A stretch of 64,000 nt of DNA from Henriciella sp. (GCA_017642885.1 JAEPOM010000008.1:93716-157715); one strand, 5' to 3'; numbered from the stretch's first letter, positions 1-9,567 are shown. Translations and numbers: made by a program. The notes: generated by a model from the letters alone, not told the origin.

Positions 1-1642
1 GCGGCTCAACACAGAAGACAGCCAGAACAACAATCACCGCATCCACCACAACTATTTCGGGCCGCGTCCGGTTTTTGGCTCCAATGGCGGAGAGACGCTG
101 CGCATCGGCACCAGTCACTACTCGCTGACGACGTCAGGCACGCTGGTGGAAAACAACTATTTCGATCGCTGCAGCGGCGAAGTTGAGATCATCTCAAACA
201 AGTCGGGCGAAAATATTTATCGCGGCAACACGTTCAATCAATCCCGTGGGACCCTGACACTCCGTCACGGCAATGACACGTTGGTTGAAAACAATCTCTT
301 CGATGGAAACAACGCGCCGTATACTGGCGGGGTGCGGGTGATCAATGCCCGCCAGACCGTACGGAACAATATGTTCCGGAACCTCAATGGCGAGCGTTTC
401 TCCGGAGCGCTGGTCGTCATGAACGGTGTGCCGAATTCGCCGATCAATCGGTATCATCAGGTGGATGGCGCAGTGATCGAGCAAAACAGTTTCGATCGCG
501 TCGGCACCATCGAGCTGGGCGAAGGGTCGGACACCGAACGCAGTGCTGTGCCGATTAATTCGGCGTTCCGGAACAATCTGGTGATGGGGAGTGGCGCTGA
601 GACGCCGTTCAATCTTTATGACGATATGAGCGGCATCGCTTTCGAAGGCAATGTCACGAACCTCGCGCCGCCGGAGGCTCTGGCTTCAGGATTTACGGTT
701 CTAAATGCGGACGAGCAGGCACCGAGTGGTGTAGGTGCTGCCGGGGCGTTCGGGGTGGAGCGATCCGAGACGGGTGTGTCTTGGTACCCCAAGCCAAGTT
801 CCGATTCTCCTTTCGGCACGGGCAAGACGATTGAGATTGAGCCTGGTGAAAACAAGATCGCCCAGGCGATGGCCACGGCAGAGGCGGGCGATGAGATTGT
901 ACTCGCACCAGGCGCCTACAATGAAGCCAAGTCCATCAACCTCCAAATCCCGTTGACCGTCCGCGCTGCTGAGGTCGGTACTGTGGATTTGAGTTTTGAG
1001 CGGCGCAATTTGTTCCTTCTGTCATCGACGGGTGGTCTAAAGCTATCAGGGTTGAACGTGACGGGTGGCGCAGCGCCAGATGCGGTCGGCAATAGCTTTA
1101 TCGCATCCACCGCCCGCGGCGGGACGGGCAATCATGTGGTGGAGCTCTCCGACATGGTGTTCACGGATTTCGTAGTGAACCGAGGGTTCTCTATTCTAAC
1201 CGCAGCAAAAGGCACATTTTTCGATCGCGTCGAAGTCCGGAATTCCAGCTTCAAGAACATTTCTGGTGTGGCCTTCAAGTTCGACGCAGAGACTGACGAT
1301 TATGGCATTTACAACGTTGAATATCTGATCGTCCGGGACAGTGAATTCGAAAACGTCCGAGGATCCATTGCGTCGATCTATCGGGGCGGCCGCGATGAAA
1401 GTACGTTCGGGCCGCACGCGTTTATTTCAGACTCAACATTTGTGAGTGTCGGGGCCGGCTCTGAGCCGCTCGCAGTCTTGCACGGCGTTCAGAACATGAG
1501 CCTTGAGGGCAATACACTCGAGCAAACGGAGGCAGCGCAGTTGGTCATCACGACGGGTAAGCCCAAAGTCGTTCTATCGAACAATACGAACGCCGCATCG
1601 GATGCGATAGATGCGCTCGTGACGAAGGACCTGCGGCAATGA
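1..1642 (+). CDS. PL6 family alginate lyase (5' partial)
   Basis: The reading frame is open from base 2, so the gene enters from outside the window; the GTG at 146 in the ORF track is internal. About 546 residues are visible. The family (polysaccharide lyase 6, chondroitinase-B fold, right-handed beta-helix) cleaves alginate or dermatan by beta-elimination in the periplasm. Diagnostic stretches are NHRIHHNYFG, GGETLRIGTS, EIISNKSGENIYRGNTF and GTLTLRHGN; by family knowledge the Lys in SNKSG and the Arg in LRHGN are the catalytic base and acid. A second block of beta-helix-like repeats (N-rich, e.g. VRNSSFKNISG) follows, as in longer PL6 enzymes. The stop overlaps the next start (ATGA), so it is co-translated with the PL17 lyase. 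Alginate is favoured over dermatan because every downstream gene belongs to uronate/DEH catabolism. Confidence 0.93.
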   Translation, partial: RLNTEDSQNNNHRIHHNYFGPRPVFGSNGGETLRIGTSHYSLTTSGTLVENNYFDRCSGEVEIISNKSGENIYRGNTFNQSRGTLTLRHGNDTLVENNLFDGNNAPYTGGVRVINARQTVRNNMFRNLNGERFSGALVVMNGVPNSPINRYHQVDGAVIEQNSFDRVGTIELGEGSDTERSAVPINSAFRNNLVMGSGAETPFNLYDDMSGIAFEGNVTNLAPPEALASGFTVLNADEQAPSGVGAAGAFGVERSETGVSWYPKPSSDSPFGTGKTIEIEPGENKIAQAMATAEAGDEIVLAPGAYNEAKSINLQIPLTVRAAEVGTVDLSFERRNLFLLSSTGGLKLSGLNVTGGAAPDAVGNSFIASTARGGTGNHVVELSDMVFTDFVVNRGFSILTAAKGTFFDRVEVRNSSFKNISGVAFKFDAETDDYGIYNVEYLIVRDSEFENVRGSIASIYRGGRDESTFGPHAFISDSTFVSVGAGSEPLAVLHGVQNMSLEGNTLEQTEAAQLVITTGKPKVVLSNNTNAASDAIDALVTKDLRQ

Positions 1643-3798
1643 GTAGATCGTCCCTTCTAACAGGAGCCTGTCTCGGGCTGATTGTCGGTTTCACGTCTCA
1701 GTGCGCGCCTGCTCAGGAGCAGGCAGGTAGCGCGGCCAATTCTGCGGACGCATCTGAGCTGGTAGGTTTCGACGCTGTCATGAGCGACTTGTCCGCAAGC
1801 ATCGACGCGCGATTAGAGGCTGGCATTCCGGTGCCGATTCCGCGCGATGCCGGCGGTGGTTACACGCATGAGCAGCATAAACAAAACGCCAAGACGATCT
1901 ACGAAGCGGGTATGCTCTACCAGTATGGCGGAGACCCAAAATATCGCGACGCAATTCGAGAAATCTTGTTTGATTACGCGGACTTATACCCGACGCTTGG
2001 AATTCACCCTGAGCAACGAAGCTCAAACAAGGGCAAGTTGTTTTGGCAGGGCCTGAATGAAGCATGGTGGTTGGTTTACGTAATCCAAGGCTATGAGACG
2101 GTGCGCGATGAGTTGAGCGAAACGGACCGCGCCCGAATTGACGATGGTGTAATTAATCCGATGGCGGACTTCCTCTCAACAGGATCTCCGCAAACCTTCG
2201 ATCGCATCCACAATCATGCGACTTGGGCCACCACAGCGGTTGGCATGACGGGGTATGTCTTGGGACAACCGGACCGCGTCGAGCAAGCGCTCTTCGGGCT
2301 CGATAAGTCGGGCGAAGCTGGCTTCCTGAAGCAGTTGGATGAGCTTTTTTCTCCTGACGGCTATTATGCGGAAGGTCCTTATTACCAGCGATATGCTCTC
2401 ATGCCGTTCGTTCTGTTCAGCCAGGCGATTGATCGCAATGAGCCTGAGCGCGGGATTTTCGATCATCGCGATGGGATCGTTCTGAAAGCTATTCGCTCCA
2501 CACTCGAGCAAAGTTATGCGGGCCGTTTCTTCCCAATCAATGATGCCATTCGCGAAAAAGGTATCAACACGGTTGAGCTCAAGTACGGACTTGCGATCGC
2601 ATACGAGCGCACCGAAGATCCGAGTTTTCTAGGCGCGATACAATTGCAGAATGGCGTTGTACCGACCTCTGGCGGTCAAGCGGCTCTCGAAGCGATTGAG
2701 GCTGGCAAAGCAAAGCCATTTGAGTTCACCTCTAAACAGTTTCGAGATGGCCGGTCAGGTGATCAAGGCGCGCTTTTGGTGCTGCGCTCGGGGCCCGAGG
2801 GCGATGACGCGGCAGTTGTGATGAAAGCAACAACGCAAGGGCTTGGTCACGGGCATCACGACAAGCTCGGTCTGCTTTATTACGATAATGGCGATGAAAT
2901 TGTCGCGGATTATGGCGCTGCGCGGTTCCTCAACGTCGAAGCCAAATATGGTGGACGCTATCTGCCGGAAAACGAGACTTGGGCCAAGCAAACCGTTGCG
3001 CACAATGCGCTAGTTGTGGATCAGACGAGCCACTTTGATGGCAACTGGCGTGAAGCGCAGAACCACGCCCCAGAGGTTCTCGCATTTGGCGACATGAACG
3101 GCATTGAGGTCGGGTTCGCTGAAATCGACACAGCCTATGATGGCGTCAATATGCAGCGCCTGATTGCCATAATGCCAAAGGCGGACGGTGGCGAATACAT
3201 CGTAGATATCATGCGTGGGCTAAGCAGCGCCACGCATACATACGACCTGCCGATCCACTTCAAAGGTCAGTTGATCGAAACGAGTTTCGACATGACGCAT
3301 TCAACCCAAATTATGACGCCGATGGGCGAGGACGATGGCTACCAGCATCTTTGGAAACGGAGCCAGTCCGAGCCCCTCAGCGATCTGCAAGACACGTCAT
3401 GGTTGCTCGGAGATCAGTTTTATACTTTGAGTTTCGAATCTGATCATGACGTGGAGGTATTCTTCACCGAACTTGGCGCAAATGATCCCGATCACAACTT
3501 ACGTCGCGAGCAGGCATTCATCCTGCGCACCGAAGGTGAGTCTGCGAATTTTGTTTCCGTCTATGAGCGGCACGGCCGTTATGATTCCGACGAAGAAGTA
3601 ACGGTGTTTGATGGGTCTTCCGTCGACAATATCGACATTGCGACCAACGAAGGCATCACATCAGTGACGATTATGCCCACGGATGGTGATGCAGTCACAT
3701 TTAAGTTTGCGGATAGCGCTGATGCGCGCGCTCCGCTCGAGATACTGCGTAACAGCACTCCAGATAAAACATTAGAGAATCCCGGGGAGGGAAATTGA
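1639..3798 (+). CDS. PL17 oligoalginate (exo-type) lyase
   Basis: 719 aa with an N-terminal signal peptide (hydrophobic stretch to about residue 25; a Cys at 22 makes a lipoprotein possible but the lipobox is poor). Residues about 70-300 form the alginate-lyase alpha/alpha toroid and about 370-600 the heparinase II/III-like beta-sheet domain. Family signatures are HNHATW (residues 191-196) and EGPYYQRYAL (245-254), which carry the Asn/His and Tyr residues used for beta-elimination in PL17, and GHGHHDKLGLLYY plus VAHNALVVDQ in the C-terminal domain. The family releases unsaturated monouronate from alginate oligomers. The start overlaps the PL6 stop and the stop overlaps the kdgF start, which indicates one polycistronic unit. 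Confidence 0.94.
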   Translation: MSRSSLLTGACLGLIVGFTSQCAPAQEQAGSAANSADASELVGFDAVMSDLSASIDARLEAGIPVPIPRDAGGGYTHEQHKQNAKTIYEAGMLYQYGGDPKYRDAIREILFDYADLYPTLGIHPEQRSSNKGKLFWQGLNEAWWLVYVIQGYETVRDELSETDRARIDDGVINPMADFLSTGSPQTFDRIHNHATWATTAVGMTGYVLGQPDRVEQALFGLDKSGEAGFLKQLDELFSPDGYYAEGPYYQRYALMPFVLFSQAIDRNEPERGIFDHRDGIVLKAIRSTLEQSYAGRFFPINDAIREKGINTVELKYGLAIAYERTEDPSFLGAIQLQNGVVPTSGGQAALEAIEAGKAKPFEFTSKQFRDGRSGDQGALLVLRSGPEGDDAAVVMKATTQGLGHGHHDKLGLLYYDNGDEIVADYGAARFLNVEAKYGGRYLPENETWAKQTVAHNALVVDQTSHFDGNWREAQNHAPEVLAFGDMNGIEVGFAEIDTAYDGVNMQRLIAIMPKADGGEYIVDIMRGLSSATHTYDLPIHFKGQLIETSFDMTHSTQIMTPMGEDDGYQHLWKRSQSEPLSDLQDTSWLLGDQFYTLSFESDHDVEVFFTELGANDPDHNLRREQAFILRTEGESANFVSVYERHGRYDSDEEVTVFDGSSVDNIDIATNEGITSVTIMPTDGDAVTFKFADSADARAPLEILRNSTPDKTLENPGEGN

Positions 3799-4157
3799 TG
3801 AGCGATGTCATCACGCACGAGGACCTGTTTAAATACAGTCCGAAATCTCAGGCAGAGACGATTGGGCCTGGCTTGAAACGACTTTTGCTTGGACACGACG
3901 AGCATCTGATGCTGGTCAAGGTCTGGTTTGATAAGGGCGCGGTCGGTGAAGTGCATTCGCATCCACACTCTCAGGGTAGCTACGTCATTGAGGGCACGTT
4001 CGAGGTTCAAGTAGACGGCAAGACTCAAGTTCTGGGTCCTGGCGGATCATTTTTTGTGCCTTCTGGCGCAGACCACGGCGCGGTGTGTCTCGAAGAAGGC
4101 ATCCTGCTTGATGTGTTTAGCCCGGCGCGCCGCGACTTTCTCGAAGGGGAGGGCTAA
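3798..4157 (+). CDS. kdgF: KdgF-like cupin (unsaturated uronate linearisation)
   Basis: 119 aa single-domain cupin. The ORF track begins at a TTG (3795); the ATG at 3798 sits on the PL17 stop (TGATG) behind a GGGGAGGG Shine-Dalgarno and is the better start. Cupin motif 1 is HSHPHSQGSYVIEGTFEV and motif 2 is PGGSFFVPSGADHG, giving the His metal ligands. KdgF proteins in pectin and alginate loci convert 4,5-unsaturated monouronates to the linear ketone (DKI or DEH), work that was once thought purely spontaneous. Its position between a monouronate-releasing PL17 and a uronate transporter fits that role. The symbol rests on motif and context; other small cupins look similar. Confidence 0.85.
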   Translation: MSDVITHEDLFKYSPKSQAETIGPGLKRLLLGHDEHLMLVKVWFDKGAVGEVHSHPHSQGSYVIEGTFEVQVDGKTQVLGPGGSFFVPSGADHGAVCLEEGILLDVFSPARRDFLEGEG

Positions 4158-4160
4158 GCC

Positions 4161-5477
4161 ATGACTTTCAAGGGATTACGATGGTGGGTTGTGTCGCTCG
4201 TCGCTCTGGCAACGGTGATCAATTACATTGACCGACAGTCGCTAAACGTTCTTTGGCCGACAGCGTTTGCTGAACTGTTTCCAGACATGTCGTTTGACGA
4301 GCATAAGGAAATTTATGCCACCGTCTCGCTGGTTTTTATTCTCTCTTACGCTTTCGGTCAGGCGATTTTTGGCAAGATCTTTGACTGGATCGGAACCCGA
4401 ATGGGCTTCGTTCTGTCGATTGGTGTCTGGTCGCTTGCGACGGCCGCGCATGCTTTCGCGCGCGGACTGCTTTCATTCAGTATTTTTCGAGGTCTTTTGG
4501 GCGTCGCAGAGGCGGGTAACTGGCCGGGTGCAACCAAGGCCAATGCGGAATGGTTTCCCACAAAAGAACGCGCGCTCGCGCAAGGCATCTTCAATTCAGG
4601 TGCTGCGATAGGCGGCATCATTTCGATCCCGCTGATCGGTTTCCTGGCTGTATTTCTCAGCTGGCAAATGATCTTTGTGGTGATTGGCTTGATTGGATTG
4701 CTCTGGCTCGTGCCATGGCTGATCATCGTCAAAGGACCACCGAGTTCACACAGCTGGCTGTCGGCCGAGGAGAAGGACTACATTCTTTCCGGACAAGAGA
4801 ACCAGGATGTCGACGGCGACGGAAATCCAGACGACGGCTACAATCCCAGCACGATGGAAATCCTCTCTCGAAAAGAGAGCTGGGGTATCATCATCGCATC
4901 AGCAGCGATTGATCCAATCTGGTGGCTCTTCGTATTCTGGATCCCGAGCTATCTGATCGAAGTTTACCAGATGGATGTCAAAGGCATCGCGATCTACGGC
5001 TGGGTGCCGTATGTCGGTGCGATGTTTGGGGCGTGGTTTGGTGGACTGCTCGCTCAGAACCGACTGAGTTCTGGTTGGAGCGTCAATGCGACCCGCAAGC
5101 TGACCATCACACTTGGGTGCATGATCATGCTGCCGGCACTTCTGGCAATGGCAAATCCTGGAAATCCCACGATTGCCGTGTTGATCATGGCTGTGATCCT
5201 GTTTGGCTTCCAAACGGCGATCGGCAATGTGCAAACGCTGCCGAGCGACTTTTTCGGAGGCAAAAGCGTTGGAACACTGGCTGGATTTGCTGGAATGGCG
5301 GCCAAGCTCGGAGCGGCGGGTCTCTCAACTTATCTGATCCCGTGGCTGACGACGGGCGGCAATTACACGCCCGCTTTCGTCGTCGGAGCCGCCCTTGCCA
5401 TCATCGCAATGGCGAGTGTCTGGATCCTTTGCGGCAACATTGCACCGCTTAAACCACGCGCCGCGAAGGCGGCATAA
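4161..5477 (+). CDS. MFS transporter, ACS family (hexuronate/DEH uptake)
   Basis: 438 aa, about 12 membrane segments, starting 3 nt after the kdgF stop. The N-terminal NYIDRQSLNVLWP and the GVAEAGNWPGATKANAEWFP stretch are typical of the anion:cation symporter family (ExuT/GarP type) that imports hexuronates across the inner membrane. In this operon the likely cargo is unsaturated monouronate or DEH made in the periplasm by the lyases. The central cytoplasmic loop (about residues 210-230) holds an acidic DVDGDGNPDDGYNP stretch resembling an EF-hand/thrombospondin-type calcium loop, which is not usual for the family core. Substrate is inferred from context only. Confidence 0.9.
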   Translation: MTFKGLRWWVVSLVALATVINYIDRQSLNVLWPTAFAELFPDMSFDEHKEIYATVSLVFILSYAFGQAIFGKIFDWIGTRMGFVLSIGVWSLATAAHAFARGLLSFSIFRGLLGVAEAGNWPGATKANAEWFPTKERALAQGIFNSGAAIGGIISIPLIGFLAVFLSWQMIFVVIGLIGLLWLVPWLIIVKGPPSSHSWLSAEEKDYILSGQENQDVDGDGNPDDGYNPSTMEILSRKESWGIIIASAAIDPIWWLFVFWIPSYLIEVYQMDVKGIAIYGWVPYVGAMFGAWFGGLLAQNRLSSGWSVNATRKLTITLGCMIMLPALLAMANPGNPTIAVLIMAVILFGFQTAIGNVQTLPSDFFGGKSVGTLAGFAGMAAKLGAAGLSTYLIPWLTTGGNYTPAFVVGAALAIIAMASVWILCGNIAPLKPRAAKAA

Positions 5478-5516
5478 TATCATCTTTGGAATTCGACTGA
5501 ATTAGGAGTCACGTAC

Positions 5517-6398
5517 ATGTCAAAACCAGTCATTGGTTTCATCGGCCTCGGGCTGATGGGGGGGAATATGGTCGAAAACCTGCAAAAGCGGGGATTTACG
5601 GTCAATGTCATGGACCTCAACAAGGAAGCAGTCGCTGCCGTACTCGCAAGAGGGAATGCCAGTGAAGCAAGTTCTGCGAAGGAGCTCGCGGAAAAAAGCG
5701 ATATCATTCAACTCTGCGTCACGACCTCGGAAGTGGTTGAATCGCTGGTCTACGGTGAGAATGGCATTCTTGCCGGAATCAAAGCTGGATCCGTCCTGAT
5801 CGACTTCGGGACCTCCATCCCGTCCTCCACACAAAAAATTGGGGCTGACCTGGCCAAAAAAGGCGCGGGCATGATTGATGCTCCGCTCGGCCGCACACCA
5901 GCGCATGCCAAGGATGGTCTGCTCAACATTATGGCTGCGGGCGACAAGGCGACGTTCGACAAGTATGAGCCGGTGCTGAAAGAGCAGGGGGAGAATGTTT
6001 TCTACCTTGGTCAACTCGGCGCAGGACATACGACCAAACTGATCAACAATTTCATGGGTATGACGACAGTTTGCGCAATGTCACAGGCGTTCGCAGCCGC
6101 GGAAATGGCTGGCGTGGATAGAGCACAACTCTATGACATCATGTCATCCGGGCCATCAAACTCGCCGTTCATGAAGTTCTGCAAAAATTATGCGGTCGAT
6201 GGCGTGAGCGATCTCGGATTCTCTATCAACAATGCCAATAAAGACCTTCGGTATTTTCGGCAGATGATGTCGGACCTCGGGTCCGGATCTTTGATTGCAG
6301 ATGGAACTTCTGCGAGCTTGAGTGCGGCAGTCGACCGAGGCATGGGGCACGGCAACGTACCGGAGATTTTCGACTATTTTGTCGACTTGAAATCGTAA
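5517..6398 (+). CDS. Beta-hydroxyacid dehydrogenase, probable DEH reductase
   Basis: 293 aa, the usual length for the 3-hydroxyisobutyrate/6-phosphogluconate dehydrogenase-like family. The Rossmann motif is GFIGLGLMGGNM (7-18), the substrate loop reads DAPLGRT (121-127, against DAPVSGG in most members), and the catalytic Lys is K174 in HTTKLINN. TAGGAG precedes the ATG. Known DEH reductases of Vibrio alginate loci belong to this family and reduce 4-deoxy-L-erythro-5-hexoseulose uronate to 2-keto-3-deoxygluconate (KDG) with NAD(P)H; context between lyases and KDG kinase argues for the same here. Tartronate semialdehyde reductase is the alternative reading. A short relic of a second copy lies at 8249-8332. 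Confidence 0.88.
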   Translation: MSKPVIGFIGLGLMGGNMVENLQKRGFTVNVMDLNKEAVAAVLARGNASEASSAKELAEKSDIIQLCVTTSEVVESLVYGENGILAGIKAGSVLIDFGTSIPSSTQKIGADLAKKGAGMIDAPLGRTPAHAKDGLLNIMAAGDKATFDKYEPVLKEQGENVFYLGQLGAGHTTKLINNFMGMTTVCAMSQAFAAAEMAGVDRAQLYDIMSSGPSNSPFMKFCKNYAVDGVSDLGFSINNANKDLRYFRQMMSDLGSGSLIADGTSASLSAAVDRGMGHGNVPEIFDYFVDLKS

Positions 6399-6547
6399 TT
6401 CGTCGGCGAGCCTCGCGCTGGCTGCTAAAGCAGAACGTGCGCCGGCGATGAGCCAAATTCAAGCATTAGTCCGGCGTAACGGTGCCGTATCGTTCGCCGG
6501 CGCTGCGGCTGATCATATTAACGTCTTTCCAGGAGGACCTTGGTCCG
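6399..6547. other. Spacer between DEH reductase and eda
   Basis: 149 bp with no convincing gene. The ORF track extends eda to 6482, but that N-terminal extension has no family counterpart. AGGAGG at 6531-6536 is the Shine-Dalgarno for eda at 6548. No clear terminator was found, so read-through from the upstream operon is likely. Confidence 0.5.
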
Positions 6548-7180
6548 ATGACGGCACTAGAGCAAACACCCATTGTTCCTCTGATCCAATCTGAGGACCC
6601 CGAAATCGCCATACAGATCGCGGAAGCCTTGAAAGCTGGCGGTCTAACGACGCTGGAGGTGGTTTGGCGAACTGAGGCAGCAATGGACTGTTTAGAGGCT
6701 ATTCGCCGCGACGTTGTCGGCGTCAGTGTCGGTGCTGGTACCGTGCTCACACCATCGCAAGTTAAAGAGGCCCATGCGCGCGGTGCGGAGTTCATTGTCT
6801 CGCCTGGATTGCACACGGGCGTGGTCGAAGAATGCCAGAAATTGCGCCTGGACATCTATCCGGGGATCGCCACGCCGAGCGAAGTTCAGCTGGCGACCAA
6901 CCTCGGACTGAAAACGGTGAAATTTTTTCCCGCCGCACTAAATGGCGGCCCACCTATGCTGAAGGCGCTGGCTTCAGTCTTTCGCACAATGAAGTTTATG
7001 CCAACGGGCGGGGTCTCTGCCGCTAACTTGGCGTCCTATCTCGAGGTGCCATCTGTAATCGCCTGCGGTGGCAGTTGGTTGACTCCGAACAATGAGATCG
7101 ACGCAGGAAATTTTGATGCAATCACCAAGCTCGCTCAGGAAGCTGTTTCGATTGCGGGCACCATTCGACCAGGTAATTAG
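6548..7180 (+). CDS. eda: KDPG aldolase (2-keto-3-deoxy-6-phosphogluconate aldolase)
   Basis: 210 aa from ATG 6548, the standard KDPG/KHG aldolase length; AGGAGG lies 11 nt upstream, so the longer 232-aa ORF start at 6482 is rejected. The class I aldolase signatures are visible: [10 protein letters not shown] with Glu37 and Arg41, [15 protein letters not shown], and LKTVKFFPA with the Schiff-base Lys125, followed by the phosphate-binding MPTGGV and ACGGSWL. It splits KDPG into pyruvate and glyceraldehyde-3-phosphate in the cytoplasm, the last step of the alginate route encoded here. It lies 10 nt before KDG kinase, so the two are surely co-transcribed. Confidence 0.95.
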   Translation: MTALEQTPIVPLIQSEDPEIAIQIAEALKAGGLTTLEVVWRTEAAMDCLEAIRRDVVGVSVGAGTVLTPSQVKEAHARGAEFIVSPGLHTGVVEECQKLRLDIYPGIATPSEVQLATNLGLKTVKFFPAALNGGPPMLKALASVFRTMKFMPTGGVSAANLASYLEVPSVIACGGSWLTPNNEIDAGNFDAITKLAQEAVSIAGTIRPGN

Positions 7181-7190
7181 GAGTACTCAA

Positions 7191-8219
7191 ATGTCGGAAT
7201 TTTTGTCTTTCGGTGAAATCATGTTGCGACTAAAAACCGTCGGCACAGAGCGGTTTTTTCAGTCTCCAGGTTTCGAGGCCACGTTTGGCGGCGGCGAAGC
7301 GAATGTGGCCGTTGCGCTCAGCAATTATGGATTCTCATCTGGGTTCATTTCAGCACTTCCTGACAATGACATAGGCCAATCCGCGATCCGCGAACTCAAC
7401 AAATTTGGGGTCGATACGACGCGCGTTCGCCGCAGCGGCGACAGGGTGGGCATCTATTACCTCGAAGCTGGTGCCAATCAGCGTCCGTCCAAAGTTGTCT
7501 ATGACAGAGCGCATTCCGCGATCAGCGAATGTGGTCCTGGTGATTTTGATTGGAATTCAGTTTTAGCCGGCGCCAAATGGCTACACATTACGGGTATCAC
7601 GCCCGCGCTTAGCCAGTCCGCCGCTGACCTTAGCATCGAATGTGTAAAAAAGGCGCAAGAACTTGGCGTGACGGTGTCTTGCGATTTCAATTTCCGTGGC
7701 AAGCTATGGAAGTATGGCAAAACGGCACCAGAGGTTATGACCGATTTGGTGAAATATGTTGATGTCGGGATCGCCAATGAAGAAGACTGTCAAAAGTCAC
7801 TCGGAGTCAGCGTCGATGTGGATGTTGAGGCCGGACACTTGGATACGGTCAAATATGAAGTTTTGTCGGAAAAAATGCTAGACCTGTATCCAGGCATGTC
7901 GACCATTGCGATTACGCTTCGAGAGAGCATCAGCGCCTCACACAATGGTTGGTCTGCGTGCTTGCGGGACAAGAACGGATTTAAGCTCAGCCGACGTTAC
8001 GAGATCACACATATTGTTGATCGCGTCGGCGGCGGTGATAGTTTCGCCTCGGCGTTGATCTATGGATTAAACGCGTATGAAGACCGTCAACAGTCGCTGG
8101 AATTTGCCGTAGCAGCATCGTGTTTGAAACATTCCATTCTGGGCGACTTTAATCGTGTCAGTGTCGATGAGGTCGAAAAGCTCATGTCCGGTGATGGGTC
8201 TGGGCGGGTTCAGAGGTAG
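7191..8219 (+). CDS. kdgK: 2-keto-3-deoxygluconate kinase (PfkB family)
   Basis: 342 aa from ATG 7191, with TAGGAG 7 nt upstream; the ORF track's start at 7092 would overlap eda and adds a non-homologous leader. The PfkB ribokinase fold is shown by the N-terminal GEIMLRLK, the [16 protein letters not shown] substrate/GG motif, and the C-terminal [17 protein letters not shown] containing the catalytic Asp and anion hole. The enzyme phosphorylates KDG to KDPG, directly feeding the adjacent aldolase. Gene order eda-kdgK and the upstream reductase make KDG much more likely than fructose or ribose as substrate. Confidence 0.93.
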   Translation: MSEFLSFGEIMLRLKTVGTERFFQSPGFEATFGGGEANVAVALSNYGFSSGFISALPDNDIGQSAIRELNKFGVDTTRVRRSGDRVGIYYLEAGANQRPSKVVYDRAHSAISECGPGDFDWNSVLAGAKWLHITGITPALSQSAADLSIECVKKAQELGVTVSCDFNFRGKLWKYGKTAPEVMTDLVKYVDVGIANEEDCQKSLGVSVDVDVEAGHLDTVKYEVLSEKMLDLYPGMSTIAITLRESISASHNGWSACLRDKNGFKLSRRYEITHIVDRVGGGDSFASALIYGLNAYEDRQQSLEFAVAASCLKHSILGDFNRVSVDEVEKLMSGDGSGRVQR

Positions 8220-8248
8220 TAGTCCGCCCGTCATCGAGGCGCGCGCCT

Positions 8249-8332
8249 GTCGACAAAGGCATGGGCGTGGGTATTGTGAGGGAGATATTCGATTACTTTG
8301 TTGAGCTGAAGAAAGAATACGCTCGTTTCTGA
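8249..8332 (+). pseudogene. 3' relic of a second DEH-reductase-like gene
   Basis: Translated from 8249 this stretch reads VDKGMGVGIVREIFDYFVEL followed by KKEYARF and TGA, and aligns with the C-terminus of the reductase at 5517-6398 (VDRGMGHGNVPEIFDYFVDL then KS). Upstream of 8249 the similarity stops and the frame meets the kdgK stop region, so only about 27 codons of the old gene remain. It sits directly before a second, damaged kdgK-like gene, which suggests that a reductase-kinase pair was duplicated or recombined and then eroded. Confidence 0.75.
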
Positions 8333-8369
8333 TTTGAGCAGCCAGCTTTAGAGTCTGAAGGAATTGGTT

Positions 8370-9389
8370 ATGGCCTTAGCGGTAGCAACACTCGGCGAAC
8401 TGATGATGCGTTTGAAGCCGCCAGGCAAGTTACGGCTGAGACAAGCCAGTGGCTTTGAAATTTGCCATGGGGGCGCGGAATCCAACGTGGCGGTAAGTCT
8501 GGCGCAGTTCGGATTGACCAGTCGCTTCATCTCCGCACTTCCTTAGACGGAACTTGGCGAACAGGCCCTGATGGCGATCCGCGCGGCCGGCGTCGATGCT
8601 ACTCACGTGGCGAGACTGCCCGGGCGTATGGGATTGTATTTTCTCGAAGAAGGCGCCGACCTGCGATCAGGCTGTGTCGTTTACGACCGGCAAGACACGG
8701 CCTTCTGCGCGCTCGAAGCCGAACGCGTCGATTGGGACGCCGCGTTTGACGGTGTCTCCTGGTTTCATGTTAGCGGCATCACTCCGGCGATCGCGCCATC
8801 GACGCGGGATCTGACGCAGCACGCACTGCAAGAAGCGAAAGCACGGGGTGTCCACATTTCGATCGATCTGAATCATCGCGAACGCCTGTGGCAATACGGG
8901 CAAAGCGCGACCGACATCATGCCAGCTCTTGTGGAGCTTGCGGACACGCTGATGGCGGGGCGCGGAGATTGTGCAGCGTGCCTTGGGTTTTCGCCCGACG
9001 GTGATGGCAGCTCGAATGACTGGTATGAGGAACTGTCGGCGGATGTCCTCTGTCGGTTTCCCAATATATCGCGTGTGGCTGTGACCATCCGCAATTCAAG
9101 CTCGGCGGATCATCATCGATGGGCGGCGCATTTTCGATCCTCAGAAGGATCATTCTTCTCCCGGACATACGACCTGCACAATGTCGTCGACCGGGTTGGC
9201 ACGGGTGATGGGTTCTCGGCCGGCCTGATTTTTGGACTCATCAACAAGATGGCTGGCGCGGACGCGCTCGAATTTGGCGCTGCGGCGAACGCGCTCAAGC
9301 ACTCGATTGCGGGTGATGCAAATATGGTCACGGCCGACGAAGTGCATGCCATGATTGAGAGTGGCGGCACCGGACGTCTTCGAAGGTAA
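8370..9389 (+). pseudogene. Second KDG-kinase-like gene with in-frame TAG
   Basis: The frame from ATG 8370 encodes ATLGELMMRLKPPG and HGGAESNVAVSLAQFG, then FISALP followed by TAG at 8544-8546, and continues in the same frame as TELGEQALMAIRAAGVD to 9389. KdgK at 7191 reads [13 protein letters not shown] at the same place, so one nonsense codon splits an otherwise complete PfkB kinase of about 340 codons. The catalytic C-terminal motif DRVGTGDGFSAGLIFGL is intact. Either this is a recent pseudogene, or the base is a sequencing error, or a truncated protein starts at ATG 8571 (without the substrate-binding N-terminus). It diverges clearly from the first kinase, so it is not a fresh tandem copy. 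Confidence 0.82.
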
Positions 9390-9441
9390 GCATCCAAACA
9401 TTTGAATGGCCCAGTATGGCCGCTCAAGAAAGGAATACTCT

Positions 9442-9458
9442 AATTGGTCGGACCAATT
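9442..9458. promoter_or_regulatory. FadR/GntR-type operator palindrome 1
   Basis: AATTGGTCGGACCAATT is a perfect inverted repeat (8-bp arms around one G). It fits the TTGGTnnnACCAA pattern known for FadR-subfamily GntR regulators such as PdhR. It lies about 100 bp upstream of a second copy and upstream of the TonB receptor gene. No GntR gene is visible in this window. Confidence 0.75.
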
Positions 9459-9545
9459 GGGGTGTTTCTTGCTGCGCACCCGATCCAAAAAATGCAACAC
9501 AAGGAGCGGGTGTAGCAAAAATGGCACAAATCCCTTCATAATGCC

Positions 9546-9562
9546 CAATGGTCCTACCAATT
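9546..9562. promoter_or_regulatory. FadR/GntR-type operator palindrome 2
   Basis: CAATGGTCCTACCAATT matches operator 1 with one arm change (ATGGTnnnACCAAT core). It overlaps the -35/spacer zone of the TATAAT promoter at 9568-9573, the classic place for a repressor. The pair spaced about 104 bp apart (roughly ten helical turns) could support looping. Confidence 0.7.
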
Positions 9563-9567
9563 AGTGC

